Source: Clostridiales bacterium
Lineage (GTDB): Bacteria > Bacillota > Peptococcia > DRI-13 > UBA5745
DNA length: 36,176 nt
Reading direction: 5' to 3'
Assembly (NCBI GenBank): GCA_009777025.1
Contig: WRMS01000003.1
Span: 1-36,176, forward strand
Below the pieces are notes generated by a model. It saw only the letters and a list, made by a program, of their open reading frames with translations, did not search any database and was not told where the DNA came from. The position numbers and the translations under genes were made by a program. This document shows, in pieces, positions 24,727-33,502 of the stretch. Position 1 is the stretch's first letter. Each line of letters starts with the position of its first letter.

Positions 24727-24909
24727 GGCGGACGACGCAGACAACACAGATAACGCCGTATGGCGGAATAAGAACAAGCTGTTAAGTCTGGCGAAGGAAT
24801 TATTTTGCCAGACAAGGCGTCAAGGAAGGCCGTCGAAGGAGTGTATCCAAACATACATGACTGAGGCGGACGACGCAGACAACGCCGTATGGCGGAATAA
24901 GAACAAGCC
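24727..24909 (+). repeat. About 130-bp operon-internal repeat before rpmF (one full unit, one partial)
   Basis: GACGACGCAGACAAC starts the full unit at about 24731 and the partial one at about 24869; the first carries a 9-bp extra ACAGATAAC. Each unit contains a GCCGTATGGC hairpin, a TCTGGC/GCCAGA hairpin (about 24787-24812), and ends in AAGAACAAGC. The last partial unit runs directly into the AAAGGA ribosome binding site of rpmF. It is homologous to the array before acpP. Confidence 0.88.
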
Positions 24910-24927
24910 AGAAAGGATTGGATTGAA

Positions 24928-25116
24928 ATGGGCGTACAACAACACCGTCACTCGAAAGCCAGGGTACGGAGGAGCCGCGCGGTGGTCATGAAAATGCAGA
25001 CCCCCAAATTCGTGGAATGCCCCAAGTGTCATGAGTTTAAGATGCCTCATCGACTCTGTCCGTCGTGCGGTTATTATAATGACCGTATCACGGTTCCGGT
25101 TAAGAACGAGGACTGA
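24928..25116 (+). CDS. rpmF: 50S ribosomal protein L32
   Basis: A 62-residue ribosomal protein of the L32 family. It has a basic N-terminus (MGVQQHRHSKARVRRSRAVVMK) and a zinc ribbon with two CxxC pairs (ECPKCHEF and LCPSCGYY), so this is the zinc-binding form. The N-terminal VQQHRHSKARVRRSR replaces the more usual VPKRKTSKARRDKRR pattern. It follows yceD by 201 bases because the repeat array is inserted between them; the two genes are normally almost adjacent. AAAGGA lies about 10 bases before ATG. plsX starts 18 bases after its stop. Confidence 0.95.
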   Translation: MGVQQHRHSKARVRRSRAVVMKMQTPKFVECPKCHEFKMPHRLCPSCGYYNDRITVPVKNED

Positions 25117-25134
25117 CAACTAAAGGGGAAACGG

Positions 25135-26121
25135 ATGAAGATCGCTTTGGACGTCATGGGCGGCGATCGCGCGCCGGATGAAATCCTGATCGGCGCCAAG
25201 GAAGCCTTAACTTCATTGGAAGAATTAGAATTGCTACTTGTCGGGGACAGGGGAGCCATATTGCAACTCTGGCCTGAGGCGGAGTCAAATCCCAGAACCG
25301 AGATCGTGCATTGTACGGAAGTCATCGAAATGCAGGAATCTCCGGCGGCCGCATACCGCAGAAAGAAAGACGCTTCTATCACGATCGCCTCAAGACTGGT
25401 GAGGGATCAGGAAGCGGAAGCGGTGGTTTCCGCCGGAAGTACAGGCGCTCAACTGGTGGCGGGCTTATTTGAGCTTGGACGCATGGAAGGCGTTGCCCGT
25501 CCGGCGATTGCCACATGTATACCGACGCTGCGAGGGCCGAGAGTGATGTTGGACGTCGGCGCGAATACGGACTCCTCTACGGAGAATCTCCGGCAATTCA
25601 GCTGGTTGGGAAAGATTTACTGCGAGATTGCGCTGGGCATTCGAAATCCAAGAGTCTACTTATTGAGTAACGGCACAGAGCAAGAAAAAGGAAACGAGTT
25701 GACGGTCAATACCTATCAGGTTCTGATGGCGGAAGAAGGCTTGGGTTTCTGTGGTAGCATTGAAGGCAGAGACTTGTTCAACGGAGAAGCGGACGTCATC
25801 GTTACGGATGGTTTTGCCGGCAATGTTGCGCTTAAGACCATGGAAGGAACTGCAGAAGCGCTGTTTACGATGATGAAAGAAGCATTTCGGAAGAGTGCGC
25901 GCAGTAAGCTTGGCGCCTTCCTGCTCATGCCGGCGCTGAAGAAAGTCAAGAACAGTCTGGACTATGAGGAAATCGGCGGCGCCCCTTTGCTTGGCGTCAG
26001 AGGACTCAGCGTAGTATGTCACGGCAGTTCCGGCGCAAAAGCGATTTGCGCGGCGCTGATCAAGACAGCCCAATGGATCGAATCCGGGCTGCAGGAGAAA
26101 CTGGCCGCCAATAAATTTTAA
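25135..26121 (+). CDS. plsX: Phosphate acyltransferase PlsX
   Basis: A 328-residue protein of standard PlsX length. PlsX makes acyl-phosphate from acyl-ACP and orthophosphate, the first step of phospholipid synthesis with PlsY. Family motifs: MKIALDVMGGDRAP at the start, VSAGSTGAQLVAGLF, PAIATCIPT, LLDVGAN-type MLDVGANTDS, SNGTEQEKGNELT, ADVIVTDGFAGNVALKTMEG and APLLGVRG near the end. ATG is preceded by AAAGGGG. It lies between rpmF and acpP. In many Firmicutes plsX is followed by fabD, fabG and acpP; here fabD and fabG are absent and a repeat array fills the gap. Confidence 0.97.
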   Translation: MKIALDVMGGDRAPDEILIGAKEALTSLEELELLLVGDRGAILQLWPEAESNPRTEIVHCTEVIEMQESPAAAYRRKKDASITIASRLVRDQEAEAVVSAGSTGAQLVAGLFELGRMEGVARPAIATCIPTLRGPRVMLDVGANTDSSTENLRQFSWLGKIYCEIALGIRNPRVYLLSNGTEQEKGNELTVNTYQVLMAEEGLGFCGSIEGRDLFNGEADVIVTDGFAGNVALKTMEGTAEALFTMMKEAFRKSARSKLGAFLLMPALKKVKNSLDYEEIGGAPLLGVRGLSVVCHGSSGAKAICAALIKTAQWIESGLQEKLAANKF

Positions 26122-26234
26122 TGAAATAATCGGATTCCGGTCAAAAACAAGCCGGAAAGTATTGACCGATGCATAGCAACTTGTTATTCTGAATTGAAGC
26201 AAATGCAAAACGATGACACACCGTATGGTGTAAA

Positions 26235-26530
26235 GCAGACAACGCCGTATGGCGGAAAAAGAGCAAGCCGTTTAAGTTTGGCGAAGAAGTTTTTTCGCCA
26301 GACAAGGCGTCAAGGAAGGTCGGTGAAGGAGTGTATTCAGACATACATGACTGAACCGAACGACGCAGACAACGCCGTATGGCGGAAAAAGAGCAAGCCG
26401 TTTAAGTTTGGCGAAGAAGTTTTTTCGCCAGACAAGGCGTCAAGGAAGGTCGGTGAAGGAGTGTATCCAGACATACATGACTGAACCGAACGACGCAGAC
26501 AACGCCGTATGGCGGAAAAAGAGCAAGCCA
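26235..26530 (+). repeat. 130-bp tandem repeat array before acpP (two full units, one partial)
   Basis: Units begin GCAGACAACGCCGTATGGCGG at 26235, 26365 and 26495, an exact 130-bp period. The two full units differ at few positions (one is GTATTCAG against GTATCCAG), so the duplication is recent. Each contains the GCC-GTAT-GGC hairpin and TTGGCGAA/TTCGCCAG. The upstream flank has a related ACACCGTATGGTGT. The partial third unit ends at the acpP ribosome binding site. A 423-base gene-free gap separates plsX from acpP. The 96-codon ORF at 26194 crosses the units in a shifting frame and is not a gene. Confidence 0.9.
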
Positions 26531-26544
26531 AAGGGGGTGGCGAT

Positions 26545-26775
26545 GTGAGCTTATCTGACCAAATCAAATCTATTTTGTCCGCCCATTTAAGCGTTGAGCC
26601 GGATGATTTGACTGATGGCACGAGTTTTGACGATCTGAACGCGGACTCCTTGGATGTGGTGGAAATTATTATGGCGCTGGAAGAGGAATTTGACATTGAG
26701 ATTCCTGATGAGGACGCCGAAAAAATACGTACAGTCGGAGACGTCACGGAATATATCAAAGAGCGCATCAACTAG
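26545..26775 (+). CDS. acpP: Acyl carrier protein
   Basis: A 76-residue ACP. The serine that takes the 4'-phosphopantetheine arm lies in [18 protein letters not shown], and the protein is strongly acidic as expected. It carries growing acyl chains in fatty acid synthesis and supplies PlsX upstream. The ORF track starts at ATG 26509, which is part of the repeat unit and would add a 12-residue [12 protein letters not shown] tail. GTG 26545 has AAGGGGGTG about 7 bases upstream and gives the normal N-terminus [11 protein letters not shown], so I prefer it. A terminator follows. Confidence 0.93.
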   Translation: MSLSDQIKSILSAHLSVEPDDLTDGTSFDDLNADSLDVVEIIMALEEEFDIEIPDEDAEKIRTVGDVTEYIKERIN

Positions 26776-26790
26776 CAGGCAAGGTTTTTA

Positions 26791-26830
26791 CCGCCTCTTG
26801 ACACCTTTTCCAGTGCAGGAGGCGGTTTTT
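26791..26830 (+). terminator. Intrinsic terminator after acpP
   Basis: CCGCCTC (26791-26797) pairs with GAGGCGG (26819-26825), and TTTTT follows. It separates the fatty acid/ribosome operon from rnc-smc-ftsY. Confidence 0.85.
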
Positions 26831-26890
26831 ACATTATAGGAAACGCATGGGTATGGGCGAAGCTCACCTTAGAGAACAGAAGGAAAAAGA

Positions 26891-27628
26891 ATGCAGGAAT
26901 ACCCATTATCAGATATCATTGAGGCACTGAAACTGGACTCTCTGGAAGGCTTTTCCGCGCGAGAAGACTTGCTCCGTCAGGCATTCCGGCACCCTTCCTA
27001 TACGATGGAGCATCCGGAGGAATGCGGTAGGAATCCCTATCTGGAAAGCAACCAAAGAATGGAGTTTTTAGGCGACGCTATCCTGGGGTTTATCGCTGCA
27101 TATAGACTATATCAGGCGAACCCGCAATGCCAGGAGGGAGAGCTGACAAAGAAGCGAGCTTCCCTGGTGCGCGAGAAATCCCTTGCCGCCGCGGCGTCCT
27201 TCATGGGATTGGACCGGTATATCAGGCTGGGCAAAGGGATCGCTGCCAGCGGTGGCGCCGGACAGCCTTCGATCCTGGCGGATACGTTTGAAGCCCTGCT
27301 GGGTGCGCTGCATCTTTGCGGCGCGACGATGCCGGCGCTAGAGGATTTCGTATTCCGGGCTTTGGAGGATAGCCGCCAAATGACCGGCGAAGCGGAAGAT
27401 GAGGATTATAAAGGGCAGTTGCAAGCGTGGATCCAGAAAACGAATGTCCAAAAGCTGTCCTATGCTATACTGGACGAGAAGGGGCCGGATCACCGCAAGG
27501 TGTTTCTGGCTGCGGCCTATCTCGATCAAGATGAAATTGGCAGGGGTTGGGGCAATACGAAGCAGGAAGCCCAGAAAGCCGCGGCAAAGGCTGCCTTGCA
27601 GCAATTGCATGAGGAGACAAAAAACTGA
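26891..27628 (+). CDS. rnc: Ribonuclease III
   Basis: A 245-residue RNase III of standard domain order. The catalytic domain has the signature NQRMEFLGDAILGFIAAYRLY, with ADTFEALLGALHLCG for the second catalytic acidic cluster. A double-stranded RNA-binding domain follows, from about DYKGQLQAWIQ to the C-terminus, with the KKEAAKAA-type loop as KQEAQKAAAKAALQQL. It processes rRNA precursors and structured mRNAs. The start has AGAAGGAAAAAGA upstream. smc begins 43 bases downstream, so rnc-smc-ftsY form one operon, the order common in Firmicutes. Confidence 0.96.
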   Translation: MQEYPLSDIIEALKLDSLEGFSAREDLLRQAFRHPSYTMEHPEECGRNPYLESNQRMEFLGDAILGFIAAYRLYQANPQCQEGELTKKRASLVREKSLAAAASFMGLDRYIRLGKGIAASGGAGQPSILADTFEALLGALHLCGATMPALEDFVFRALEDSRQMTGEAEDEDYKGQLQAWIQKTNVQKLSYAILDEKGPDHRKVFLAAAYLDQDEIGRGWGNTKQEAQKAAAKAALQQLHEETKN

Positions 27629-27671
27629 GCGCACAAGGGCTGACTGAAGATTGCGGAGGATTCGATAAGCG

Positions 27672-30600
27672 ATGTTCCTGAAAAGATTGGACATACATGG
27701 ATTTAAATCTTTTGCGGATAAAACCTCATTTGAGTTTCAACCCGGGATTACGTTGGTCGTGGGTCCGAACGGCAGCGGTAAATCCAACGTAGCCGACGCC
27801 ATTCGCTGGGTACTCGGTGAGCAGAGCGCAAAGACGCTCCGCGGGGGCAAAATGGAAGACGTTATCTTTGCCGGCAGCGAGAAGCGAAGATCCCTTGGCA
27901 TGGCGGAAGTATCCCTGACAATCGACAATACCAACGGCGGCCTTGCTCTGGAGTTTCAGGAAATCACAGTGACGCGCCGTCTGTACCGCTCAGGAGAGAG
28001 CGAATACTTAATCAACAAAACACCTTGCAGGTTGAGGGATCTCCACGAGCTGTTTATGGATACGGGCATTGGCCGCGAGGGCTTTTCCCTGATCGGGCAG
28101 GGGCGTGTGGAAGAAATCCTCCTGGCCAGACCGGATGAAAAACGGATGATCCTGGAAGAAGCCGCCGGGATCATCAAATATCGTTATCGTAAAAAAGAAG
28201 CTGCAAAAAAACTGGAGGAAACAGGTCAACATTTGCTGCGAATCGAAGATTTGCTGCTCGAACTCAAAGCCCAGGAAGAGCCTTTGGCCCGCCAGGCGGA
28301 AGAAGCGCGGGCTTACAGGATCCTCAAGGAAGAACTGGACGGCTTGGAGATTGGGATGATGGTGGCGGAGATTCGCCAGGCTGACGACCGCCTGCAAAGC
28401 CTGCAGACGGAGCTTTCGGCATTAGAAGAGTCGCTGCTGACCCAGAGGAGCGGCTTTCTGTCGGCGCAAGGCCATGAGGAAAGCCTCCGTTTGGCGCTGG
28501 ATCAAGCCGGCGAGCAGATCAACGGTCTGCAAGAGGATATTTATCGGCGCAGCTTGGAACGGGAGAAGGCGGAAAATGAACAGCGTATAGAGACGGAGCG
28601 CAGCGAAGATCTGGAGAAGCAAGCCAAAACCCTGTCCGACGAGGCCGTCGTGTTGGAAGAAGAATGGAAGGAATTGTCCGAGCAATGGCAGACGCGGAGA
28701 GAACAGGAAGCCCTTTTGGCGGAACGGGTCGACAGAGCAAGCAAGCTTGTCGAAGAGGAAGAAGCCAGTCAGAAAGAAGCAGACGCTGAGACGGAACACA
28801 TCCGGCAAACCCTGGATAAAGGGGACGAGGATCATTTTGAATTGCTTCGGAAAGACAGCGCCCTGCAGAATCAGGAAGTCGGCTTCAGAGAAAACCTGTC
28901 CTCCGCGGAGAGAATGAAGGAACGGATGGCGGAAACCGGCTTGAAGCTTCATCAGGATCTGCAAAATGTGCAGGAACGTATCGCTTCGCTGGAAGCCAGG
29001 CGAACCTTGCATCAAGCGGAGAGCGCCCAAATGGAGAAAGATATACAAACCGCCGGAGCAGCTTTGGAAAAGGCGGCAGGGGAGCAGCAGGCAAAGCAAC
29101 AGGACAACCGGACGCTGGCTGGGGAAAGAGGACAGGCGTTGTCCAGATACAAGTTGCTGGAAGAAATGGAAAAAGAAGGACAGGGTTATGCCCAGGGCGT
29201 CCGGGAAATACTGCAGCGTCGCAGCAAGGAAAGGCTTCCCGGCATTATCGGGACGGTGGCGCAGAACCTTCGCGTCGATAAGGAGTATGAGCTGGCCGTC
29301 GAGACGGCTTTGGGCGGGCAGGCGCAAAACATCATCACCGAGACGGAGCGTAGCGCCCAGGACGCCATTCGCTGGCTGAAGAACTTTGATAAAGGCAGGG
29401 TGACCTTTTTGCCCCTGGATACCGTCAGAAACCGACCAATGCAGGAAGGCGCAGGCCCGAAAGGCAAGGGTATGATCGGCAGGTTGGCGGACCTGGTGGA
29501 TTTCGAAGACCGGCTGCTTCCGGCGATGGAGTTCGTGCTGGGCAGAATATGGCTGGTGGACGAGTTGTCCAATGCAGTAGCAAGAGCAAGAGAGACGGGA
29601 TTTCAATACCGTATGGTGACATTGGACGGGCAGATGGTCAATGCCGGAGGATCCCTGACCGGCGGCAGCGTGCGCTTAAGCGGCGGGGGCTTTATCAGCC
29701 GGCGCAGGCAGTTGGAAGAACTGGACCGGGATATCCGCCAGATGTCCAGAGACCTGGTAGCGGGAGAAGAGCAGGAAGAGGCTTTGCGCGGCAAACGGCG
29801 TCAGGCGAACGATGCGCTGGAAGCGCTGAAAGAACAGCAGAGCCGGAACGGTTTAGCCGCCGCGGCTGTGGAGAACGATATGCTTCACTGCCGACAGGAA
29901 GAAAGCAGGCTCTTACAAGAGCAGGAAATGATCGGCAGGCAGCAGGAAGAAGAAGAACAGGAGCAGGCCAGGATTAGCGCGATGCTGGACGGGTCCGGCA
30001 TCGAGAGAAAACGTTTGGCGCAGGATATCGCGGCAAATCGCGAAAGCATGGAGGCGCTGAGACAGGAACTCCAGACGCGGCAGAGCCAGCGGGCAAACCG
30101 GCAGAGCAGGCTGACAGAGTTGAAGGTGCAGCTTGCCGAGGACAAGGCGAAGACCGACGCCTTTGATCGGGAGGGCAGCTTTCTCCGGAGCCGGATGGAG
30201 CAGATCCAAAGCAGAATCGCCTCGCAGAAAGAAAATAGCGCCCTGAGCATGAGCCGCAGCCGCCAGCATAAGGAAGCGGCGGAGCGCAGCAGCGGGGAGA
30301 TACGATATATAGACGAAATCCTGATTGCACTGGAGGAAGAAAAGAAAAAAGCGCAGGACAAGAGGCTTGCACTGCAGCAGGAAGCAGCCAGCCTGGACGA
30401 AAGCCAGAAGGCGGTCAGCGCGGAGATCGAGAAAAAGCAGGAGAGGCGGCAGCAACTCCTGGTTCAGGAAGGCCGACTCCAGGTAAATCTGGAGGAATGG
30501 AAAAACCGGATGAGCGAACAGTTTTCCCTGGATTGGGAAATTGCTCTGGAAACGGTTCAGCCGGTGCAGGAAAAGCGGCGGGGGCAGCAAAGAGTGAAAG

Positions 30601-31235
30601 AACTCAGAGAAGAGCTGGCTGCTATGCCCGAGGTGAATCTGGCTGCGGTGACAGAGTACGAAAAGCTGCTGGCGAGGCTGGAACTGTTGGGTACACAGAC
30701 GGAGGACCTCCGGCGCGGCAAAGCAGACCTCGAGGCGATTATCAGCGAAATGGACGCTTTGGTATCGGAGCGATTTAAAGAAACCTTTGACCAGGTCAAT
30801 GTCCATTTTGATGCGATATTTCAGCGACTGTTTGCCGGAGGAAGAGCAAGTCTTGTCCTTACCCAGCCGGATAATTTGCTGGAGACGGGAGTGGACGTCA
30901 TAGCCCAGCCTCCCGGTAAGAAGCTGCAGCATCTTGCGCTGCTTTCCGGCGGAGAAAAAGCCCTGTCCGCTATCTCCCTTCTGATGGCGATGCTGCGGGT
31001 CCGTCCCAGTCCTTTCAGTATACTGGATGAAATCGAATCCAATTTGGACGACGCCAATGTGGATCGCTTCGCGGAGCTGATCAAAGAATATAGAGATAGC
31101 GGCAGTCAGTTTATTATTATCACGCACAGGCGAGGCACGATGATAGCGGGAGACGTCATTTACGGCATATCCGCCCAGGAGTTTTCCGGCGTTTCCAAAG
31201 TGATTAGCGTACGATTGGAGGAAGCGGCAAAGTGA
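27672..31235 (+). CDS. smc: Chromosome segregation protein SMC
   Basis: A 1187-residue SMC ATPase. Walker A is GPNGSGKSNVADAIRWVLGE near residue 32. Two very long coiled coils (rich in Glu, Gln, Arg, Ala) flank a hinge domain at about 510-660 (LPGIIGTVAQNLRVDKEYELAVETALG). The C-terminal head has the ABC signature LLSGGEKALSAISLL and Walker B FSILDEIESNLDDANVDRF. It condenses and segregates the chromosome together with ScpA and ScpB. The Walker B region reads DEIESNLDD, where DEVDAALDE-like sequences are common; the catalytic Glu is kept. Its stop overlaps the GTG of ftsY by 4 bases. Confidence 0.97.
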   Translation: MFLKRLDIHGFKSFADKTSFEFQPGITLVVGPNGSGKSNVADAIRWVLGEQSAKTLRGGKMEDVIFAGSEKRRSLGMAEVSLTIDNTNGGLALEFQEITVTRRLYRSGESEYLINKTPCRLRDLHELFMDTGIGREGFSLIGQGRVEEILLARPDEKRMILEEAAGIIKYRYRKKEAAKKLEETGQHLLRIEDLLLELKAQEEPLARQAEEARAYRILKEELDGLEIGMMVAEIRQADDRLQSLQTELSALEESLLTQRSGFLSAQGHEESLRLALDQAGEQINGLQEDIYRRSLEREKAENEQRIETERSEDLEKQAKTLSDEAVVLEEEWKELSEQWQTRREQEALLAERVDRASKLVEEEEASQKEADAETEHIRQTLDKGDEDHFELLRKDSALQNQEVGFRENLSSAERMKERMAETGLKLHQDLQNVQERIASLEARRTLHQAESAQMEKDIQTAGAALEKAAGEQQAKQQDNRTLAGERGQALSRYKLLEEMEKEGQGYAQGVREILQRRSKERLPGIIGTVAQNLRVDKEYELAVETALGGQAQNIITETERSAQDAIRWLKNFDKGRVTFLPLDTVRNRPMQEGAGPKGKGMIGRLADLVDFEDRLLPAMEFVLGRIWLVDELSNAVARARETGFQYRMVTLDGQMVNAGGSLTGGSVRLSGGGFISRRRQLEELDRDIRQMSRDLVAGEEQEEALRGKRRQANDALEALKEQQSRNGLAAAAVENDMLHCRQEESRLLQEQEMIGRQQEEEEQEQARISAMLDGSGIERKRLAQDIAANRESMEALRQELQTRQSQRANRQSRLTELKVQLAEDKAKTDAFDREGSFLRSRMEQIQSRIASQKENSALSMSRSRQHKEAAERSSGEIRYIDEILIALEEEKKKAQDKRLALQQEAASLDESQKAVSAEIEKKQERRQQLLVQEGRLQVNLEEWKNRMSEQFSLDWEIALETVQPVQEKRRGQQRVKELREELAAMPEVNLAAVTEYEKLLARLELLGTQTEDLRRGKADLEAIISEMDALVSERFKETFDQVNVHFDAIFQRLFAGGRASLVLTQPDNLLETGVDVIAQPPGKKLQHLALLSGGEKALSAISLLMAMLRVRPSPFSILDEIESNLDDANVDRFAELIKEYRDSGSQFIIITHRRGTMIAGDVIYGISAQEFSGVSKVISVRLEEAAK

Positions 31236-32122
31236 GCTTGTTCGGCGGTTTATTTCAAAGAATCAGCCAAGCTATGGGCTTAAGCAGAATCAGTGACGAA
31301 TTTTTCGACGCCTTGGAAGAGCAGTTGATCATGGCGGACGTAGGCGCGGCGATTGCCCTTGAATTGACGGAAGAACTGCGTAAGGAAGCCAAAAAGCAAG
31401 GCTTCAGCACAGTGGAGGCTTGTGAAACCTACTTTCGGGAGCGGATTACCGCCATGTTGGCGGAAGGGGAACATGCGCTCCAATTTGCGGAGTCCGGCTT
31501 GACCGTCATTCTGTTTCTCGGTGTAAACGGCGTGGGAAAGACCACGACCATAGGGAAACTGGCCCTTCAATTAAAGGAAAAAGGCTTGTCGGTTCTCGTC
31601 GCCGCCGCGGATACCTTCCGGGCGGCGGCCATCGATCAGTTGGCGATCTGGTGTACCAGGGCGGGAGTCGACCTGATCCGTCAGCAGGAGGGCGTCGATC
31701 CGGGTTCCGTGGTCTATGACGCCATTGCGGCAGCGCACTCCCGCAAGTCGGATGTTCTGCTGGTGGATACGGCGGGAAGACTGCAGACAAAGCATAATTT
31801 AATGGAAGAATTGAAGAAACTGCGCAGAATCATTGAACGGGAGCATCCAGGGCAACCCCGGGAGGTGCTTCTTGTGTTGGACGCCACCACCGGGCAGAAC
31901 GCCCTGTCCCAGGCAAAAATGTTCAAAGAAGCAGCCGGCGTCACCGGCGTGGTACTCACCAAACTGGACGGAACCGCAAAGGGCGGCGTGGTCTTGGGCA
32001 TTACGCACGAGTATGGGCTTCCGGTTAAATTTACCGGCTGGGGAGAGAGTATAGGCGACTTGGAGCTGTTTGACGCCACAGAGTTCAGCCGTCGCCTTTT
32101 TGAGAACGCGGAAGCAGAATGA
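31232..32122 (+). CDS. ftsY: Signal recognition particle receptor FtsY
   Basis: A 296-residue SRP receptor GTPase made of the N and G domains only. G1 is GVNGVGKTTTIGKLA, the insertion box region LVAAADTFRAAAIDQL, G3 VDTAGRLQTKHNLMEELKKL, G4 TKLDGTAKGG, and the end GWGESIGDLELFD is typical. It docks ribosome-SRP complexes at the membrane. The acidic A domain of larger FtsY proteins is missing, as in many Gram-positive bacteria; a short amphipathic N-terminus (SLFGGLFQRISQAMG) could bind lipid. The GTG start overlaps the smc stop (GTGA), which implies translational coupling. Confidence 0.96.
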   Translation: MSLFGGLFQRISQAMGLSRISDEFFDALEEQLIMADVGAAIALELTEELRKEAKKQGFSTVEACETYFRERITAMLAEGEHALQFAESGLTVILFLGVNGVGKTTTIGKLALQLKEKGLSVLVAAADTFRAAAIDQLAIWCTRAGVDLIRQQEGVDPGSVVYDAIAAAHSRKSDVLLVDTAGRLQTKHNLMEELKKLRRIIEREHPGQPREVLLVLDATTGQNALSQAKMFKEAAGVTGVVLTKLDGTAKGGVVLGITHEYGLPVKFTGWGESIGDLELFDATEFSRRLFENAEAE

Positions 32123-32196
32123 GGCGCACAAGATTGTGAATCCCGATCCTGTGGAAGCAAAGAACAGTCGGACGCTTTGGGGAAAGGATGATGACG

Positions 32197-33483
32197 ATGC
32201 GGTTGCAAATCAGAGAATATCCGGTCACTTCTTTGGAATGGGCGGATATGAACGGATATGCGGAGGGCAGCCTGACGCTGCATAAGGAGGCGCTCATTCG
32301 CTTTCTGGAGGAAGACGGCGGATTAGCGGAGCTGATGCTTACCGATCTGGAACTGATCTGCCCGCAGACGTCTGCCAGGGTGATCAATATTGCGGAAGTA
32401 CTGCCTGCCCATGCTCGCCTGGGGGAGGGCGCTTCCGACTATCCCGGCTTGGCGGGGCCCTTGCAAACTGCGGGAGAGGGTATATCCGTGCAGCTAAGCG
32501 ACTTTTCTGTGCTGGCTATCGCGAGTCTCCCCAGCCGCTATGTCAAAGTGCTGGATAAAGAAGGGCCGGGAAATGCGCTTTCCCCTTATAGCGGACACTT
32601 TCATCTGGCTTTCCGGGCTGTGCCGCGTAAGCAAGATATGAGGCGAAGCGACTACTTTGCACAATTGAAGAAAATGGGACTTATCCTTGGCGCCTATGTC
32701 GCCAGGGTCGCAGCCGGATCCGGCGCTGCGCCGCATCGGGCGGCTGACTATGACTTGACCCCTTGTGCGGATAAACTGCCGAGGGCGGTCTATGTTTGCA
32801 TGCTCGCTTCCCTCCAGAACTGGGATAAGGGCGAGCCCATACTCTACGGCAACGATCTGGCCAACATGCTCCCCTGCGTCCTGCATCCGAACGAGATGCT
32901 CGACGGCGCCATAACGGCCCAGAACTTCAATCTGGGTATCGATACCTACTCCTTTGTCAACAATCCGGTCGTCAAGGAGTTGTACGCCAGACACGGTAAG
33001 GATCTGGATTTCGCCGGCGTCGTCGTGTACGCATCTCACGCAACCCGTGAGCAGAGAGAACGTTCGGTGCAGATGACCTGCACGCTCGTTAAGCACGTTT
33101 TGCACGCGGATATGGCGATATTGACGAAAGTGGGCGGCGGTATTCCCGAATCTGACGTAATGATGGCGGTGGAGAACCTGGAGAAACAAGGCGTGACGAC
33201 TACGGCTATCCTGTGGTCGCAATGGGGCGACGGCACAATCAAGGATATCCTTTCGGCCTTTTCTCCGGCAGCCGACGCTATGGTTTCGGTGGGCATCAAC
33301 GACACAGCGATCTGCCTGCCGCCGCAGAAGCGCGTGGTGGGCGGACTGACTCTGGATCCGCTGTCAGACGACCCGGAAGCATTACCCCAGCCTGCGGATC
33401 AGGAGATCGTACTGCGTACAAGGGAGTACTGTGGGGCGATCAACCAGCTTGGGGCCTCAAAAGTAGCAATGATCGAGCGATGA
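32197..33483 (+). CDS. Glycine/sarcosine/betaine reductase component B alpha/beta-like protein, pyruvoyl Cys position replaced
   Basis: A 428-residue protein related to GrdE/GrdG, the proprotein that normally cleaves itself at an Asn-Cys bond to give alpha and pyruvoyl-bearing beta subunits. Shared features: the MRLQIREYPV start, LHKEALI, MLDGAIT, then NNPVVKELYARHGKDLDFAGVVV and KVGGGIPESDVMMAVENLE. Where family members, as I recall them, read GNCVSACDKN, this protein reads QNFNLGIDTYS, so Asn243 is followed by Phe244 instead of Cys. Unless another residue serves, no pyruvoyl group can form. ATG 32197 has AAAGG 9 bases upstream and fits family N-termini better than 32188. The Sec-containing partner begins 19 bases downstream. 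Its substrate is unknown. Confidence 0.82.
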   Translation: MRLQIREYPVTSLEWADMNGYAEGSLTLHKEALIRFLEEDGGLAELMLTDLELICPQTSARVINIAEVLPAHARLGEGASDYPGLAGPLQTAGEGISVQLSDFSVLAIASLPSRYVKVLDKEGPGNALSPYSGHFHLAFRAVPRKQDMRRSDYFAQLKKMGLILGAYVARVAAGSGAAPHRAADYDLTPCADKLPRAVYVCMLASLQNWDKGEPILYGNDLANMLPCVLHPNEMLDGAITAQNFNLGIDTYSFVNNPVVKELYARHGKDLDFAGVVVYASHATREQRERSVQMTCTLVKHVLHADMAILTKVGGGIPESDVMMAVENLEKQGVTTTAILWSQWGDGTIKDILSAFSPAADAMVSVGINDTAICLPPQKRVVGGLTLDPLSDDPEALPQPADQEIVLRTREYCGAINQLGASKVAMIER

Positions 33484-33502
33484 CGCCAAAGGAGGAAGCG
33501 GC

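Noticed and set aside
26194-26484. 96-codon ORF across the repeat array before acpP
   Set aside because: It is made of the 130-bp repeats, the frame changes from unit to unit, and it lacks a good ribosome binding site.
24727-26530. CRISPR-like array
   Set aside because: The repeats are 130 bp with hairpins and no spacers of constant length; there are no cas genes.
27672-31235. Long minus-strand ORFs inside smc (for example 28422-29606 and 29913-31127)
   Set aside because: They are shadows of the coding strand, caused by its Glu/Gln/Leu-rich codon pattern; smc is intact on the plus strand.
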